Shown here in pieces: positions 5,272-6,217 of a DNA stretch of 6,217 bases. Under the pieces are notes generated by a model. The model saw only the letters and a program-made list of their open reading frames with translations, had not been told where the DNA came from and searched no databases. The stretch is from DATCSE01 sp036568605 (GTDB lineage: Bacteria > Pseudomonadota > Gammaproteobacteria > Burkholderiales > Burkholderiaceae_C). Numbering within the stretch: position 1 is the stretch's first letter; every line of letters starts with the position of its first letter. Position numbers and translations under genes: made by a program. The stretch covers positions 1-6,217 of the forward strand of contig DATCSE010000248.1 in assembly GCA_036568605.1 (NCBI GenBank), read 5' to 3'.

Positions 5272-6217
5272 TTACTCCGTCGCGTCGCCGCTGCCGGCCG
5301 CGGCATCGACCTGCGCGAGCTGCACGGCGGCCAGTTCCTCGGCCTCCTGCATCACGATGGCCTTGCGCTCGGCGTCGTCCATCGCTTCCTTCGCCTTGCG
5401 GGCATCGTGGAACGCCATGCCGGTACCGGCCGGGATCAGCCGGCCGACGATGACGTTCTCCTTCAGCCCACGCAGCTCGTCGCGCTTGCCCATGATCGCG
5501 GCTTCGGTCAGCACGCGCGTGGTCTCCTGGAACGACGCGGCCGAGATGAACGAGTCGGTCGACAGCGACGCCTTCGTGATGCCCAGCAGCACATCGCTGT
5601 GGGTGGCCGGGAGCTTGCCCTCGGCCAGCGCCTTGTCGTTGCGCTCGAGCAGCTCGGAGCGCTCGACCTGCTCGCCGACGATGTAGCCGGTATCGCCCGG
5701 GTTGACGATCTGCACGCGGCGCAGCATCTGGCGAACGATCACCTCGATGTGCTTGTCGTTGATCTTCACGCCCTGCAGGCGGTACACGTCCTGGACCTCG
5801 TCGACGATGTAGCGCGCCAGCTCCTCGATGCCCAGCAGGCGCAGGATGTCCTGCGGATCCGCCGGTCCGTCGACGATGGACTCGCCCTTGTTCACGACCT
5901 GGCCTTCGTGCACGAGGATGTTCTTGTCCTTCGGCACCAGCTCTTCGTACACCTTGCCGTCCGGGTCGGTGATCTGCAGGCGAACCTTGCCCTTGGTCTC
6001 CTTGCCGAACGACACCGTGCCGGTCATCTCCGCGAGCGTGCCCTTGTCCTTCGGCGAACGCGCCTCGAACAGTTCAGCCACACGCGGCAGACCGCCGGTG
6101 ATGTCGCGGGTCTTCTGGCCTTCGACCGGGATGCGAGCGAGCACCTCGCCCGGCATCAGGTCCTGGCCGTCGCGGATCTGGATCAGCGCGCCGACCTGGA
6201 AGCCGATCGTCACCGAG
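5272..6217 (-). CDS. rpoC: DNA-directed RNA polymerase beta' subunit, C-terminal part (5' end beyond the window)
   Basis: This is the last roughly 315 residues of the beta' subunit of RNA polymerase. The frame is open to the right edge, so the active-site Mg motif, zinc finger and bridge helix lie outside. The visible part starts just before the second half of the trigger loop (KTRDITGGLPRVAELFEAR), which closes over the incoming nucleotide. It then runs through FGKETKGK, DVYRLQGVKINDKHIEVIV, LGITKASLSTDSFISAASF and the near-invariant TRVLTEAA/KRDELRGLKENVIVGRLIP region. The tail after GTGMAFHDARKAKEAMDD is short, Ala- and acid-rich, and ends GDATE before a TAA stop; its style suggests Burkholderiales. 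rpoB would be expected further upstream of this gene, to the right. A strong intrinsic terminator follows. Confidence 0.98.
   Translation of the reverse strand, partial: SVTIGFQVGALIQIRDGQDLMPGEVLARIPVEGQKTRDITGGLPRVAELFEARSPKDKGTLAEMTGTVSFGKETKGKVRLQITDPDGKVYEELVPKDKNILVHEGQVVNKGESIVDGPADPQDILRLLGIEELARYIVDEVQDVYRLQGVKINDKHIEVIVRQMLRRVQIVNPGDTGYIVGEQVERSELLERNDKALAEGKLPATHSDVLLGITKASLSTDSFISAASFQETTRVLTEAAIMGKRDELRGLKENVIVGRLIPAGTGMAFHDARKAKEAMDDAERKAIVMQEAEELAAVQLAQVDAAAGSGDATE

Noticed and set aside
4883..5686. A 267-codon plus-strand open frame spanning mgsA, the terminator and rpoC
   Set aside because: It is antisense to two certain genes and crosses a strong terminator; the Ser-rich composition is the usual complement of GC-rich coding sequence.

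Overview
The window is GC-rich (clearly above 60% by eye, with G or C at most third codon positions). It looks like chromosomal DNA of a betaproteobacterium, most likely in the order Burkholderiales. The best evidence is the RpoC C-terminus at the right edge, whose tail resembles that group; this placement rests on recalled protein similarity, not on a search.

Left half (1-3983): a probable peptide uptake and breakdown module. The 3' part of a fused, two-domain peptide-type ABC transporter ATPase (Opp/Dpp/GsiA style) is cut by the left edge. It overlaps by 4 bp an M81-family (MlrC-like) metallopeptidase gene that begins with TTG. Pointing towards this pair, with only 24 bp between the stop codons, is a gene for a C45-family (penicillin acyltransferase-like) N-terminal-nucleophile hydrolase or acyltransferase. 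A reasonable inference is that the transporter imports a modified or peptide-like substrate and the two enzymes cleave or deacylate it in the cytoplasm. The substrate cannot be read from the sequence.

Middle (3984-4359): about 376 bp without a convincing intact gene. It holds an imperfect palindrome just upstream of the C45 gene and, on the minus strand, what looks like a frameshifted remnant of a small helical protein.

Right half (4360-6217): a PIN-domain protein gene on the plus strand meets the methylglyoxal synthase gene mgsA tail to tail with a 38 bp overlap. Upstream of mgsA on the same strand is the 3' third-or-less of rpoC, separated from it by a strong rho-independent terminator whose U-tract ends only about 25 nt before the mgsA start codon. 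The core housekeeping gene rpoC therefore borders an accessory catabolic module, with the PIN gene and the decayed stretch between them.

No RNA genes, CRISPR arrays, insertion sequences or attachment sites were recognised. I did not find a clearly new biological system. The most interesting points are the ABC/M81/C45 combination, the placement of mgsA directly behind the rpoC terminator, and the frameshifted remnant.
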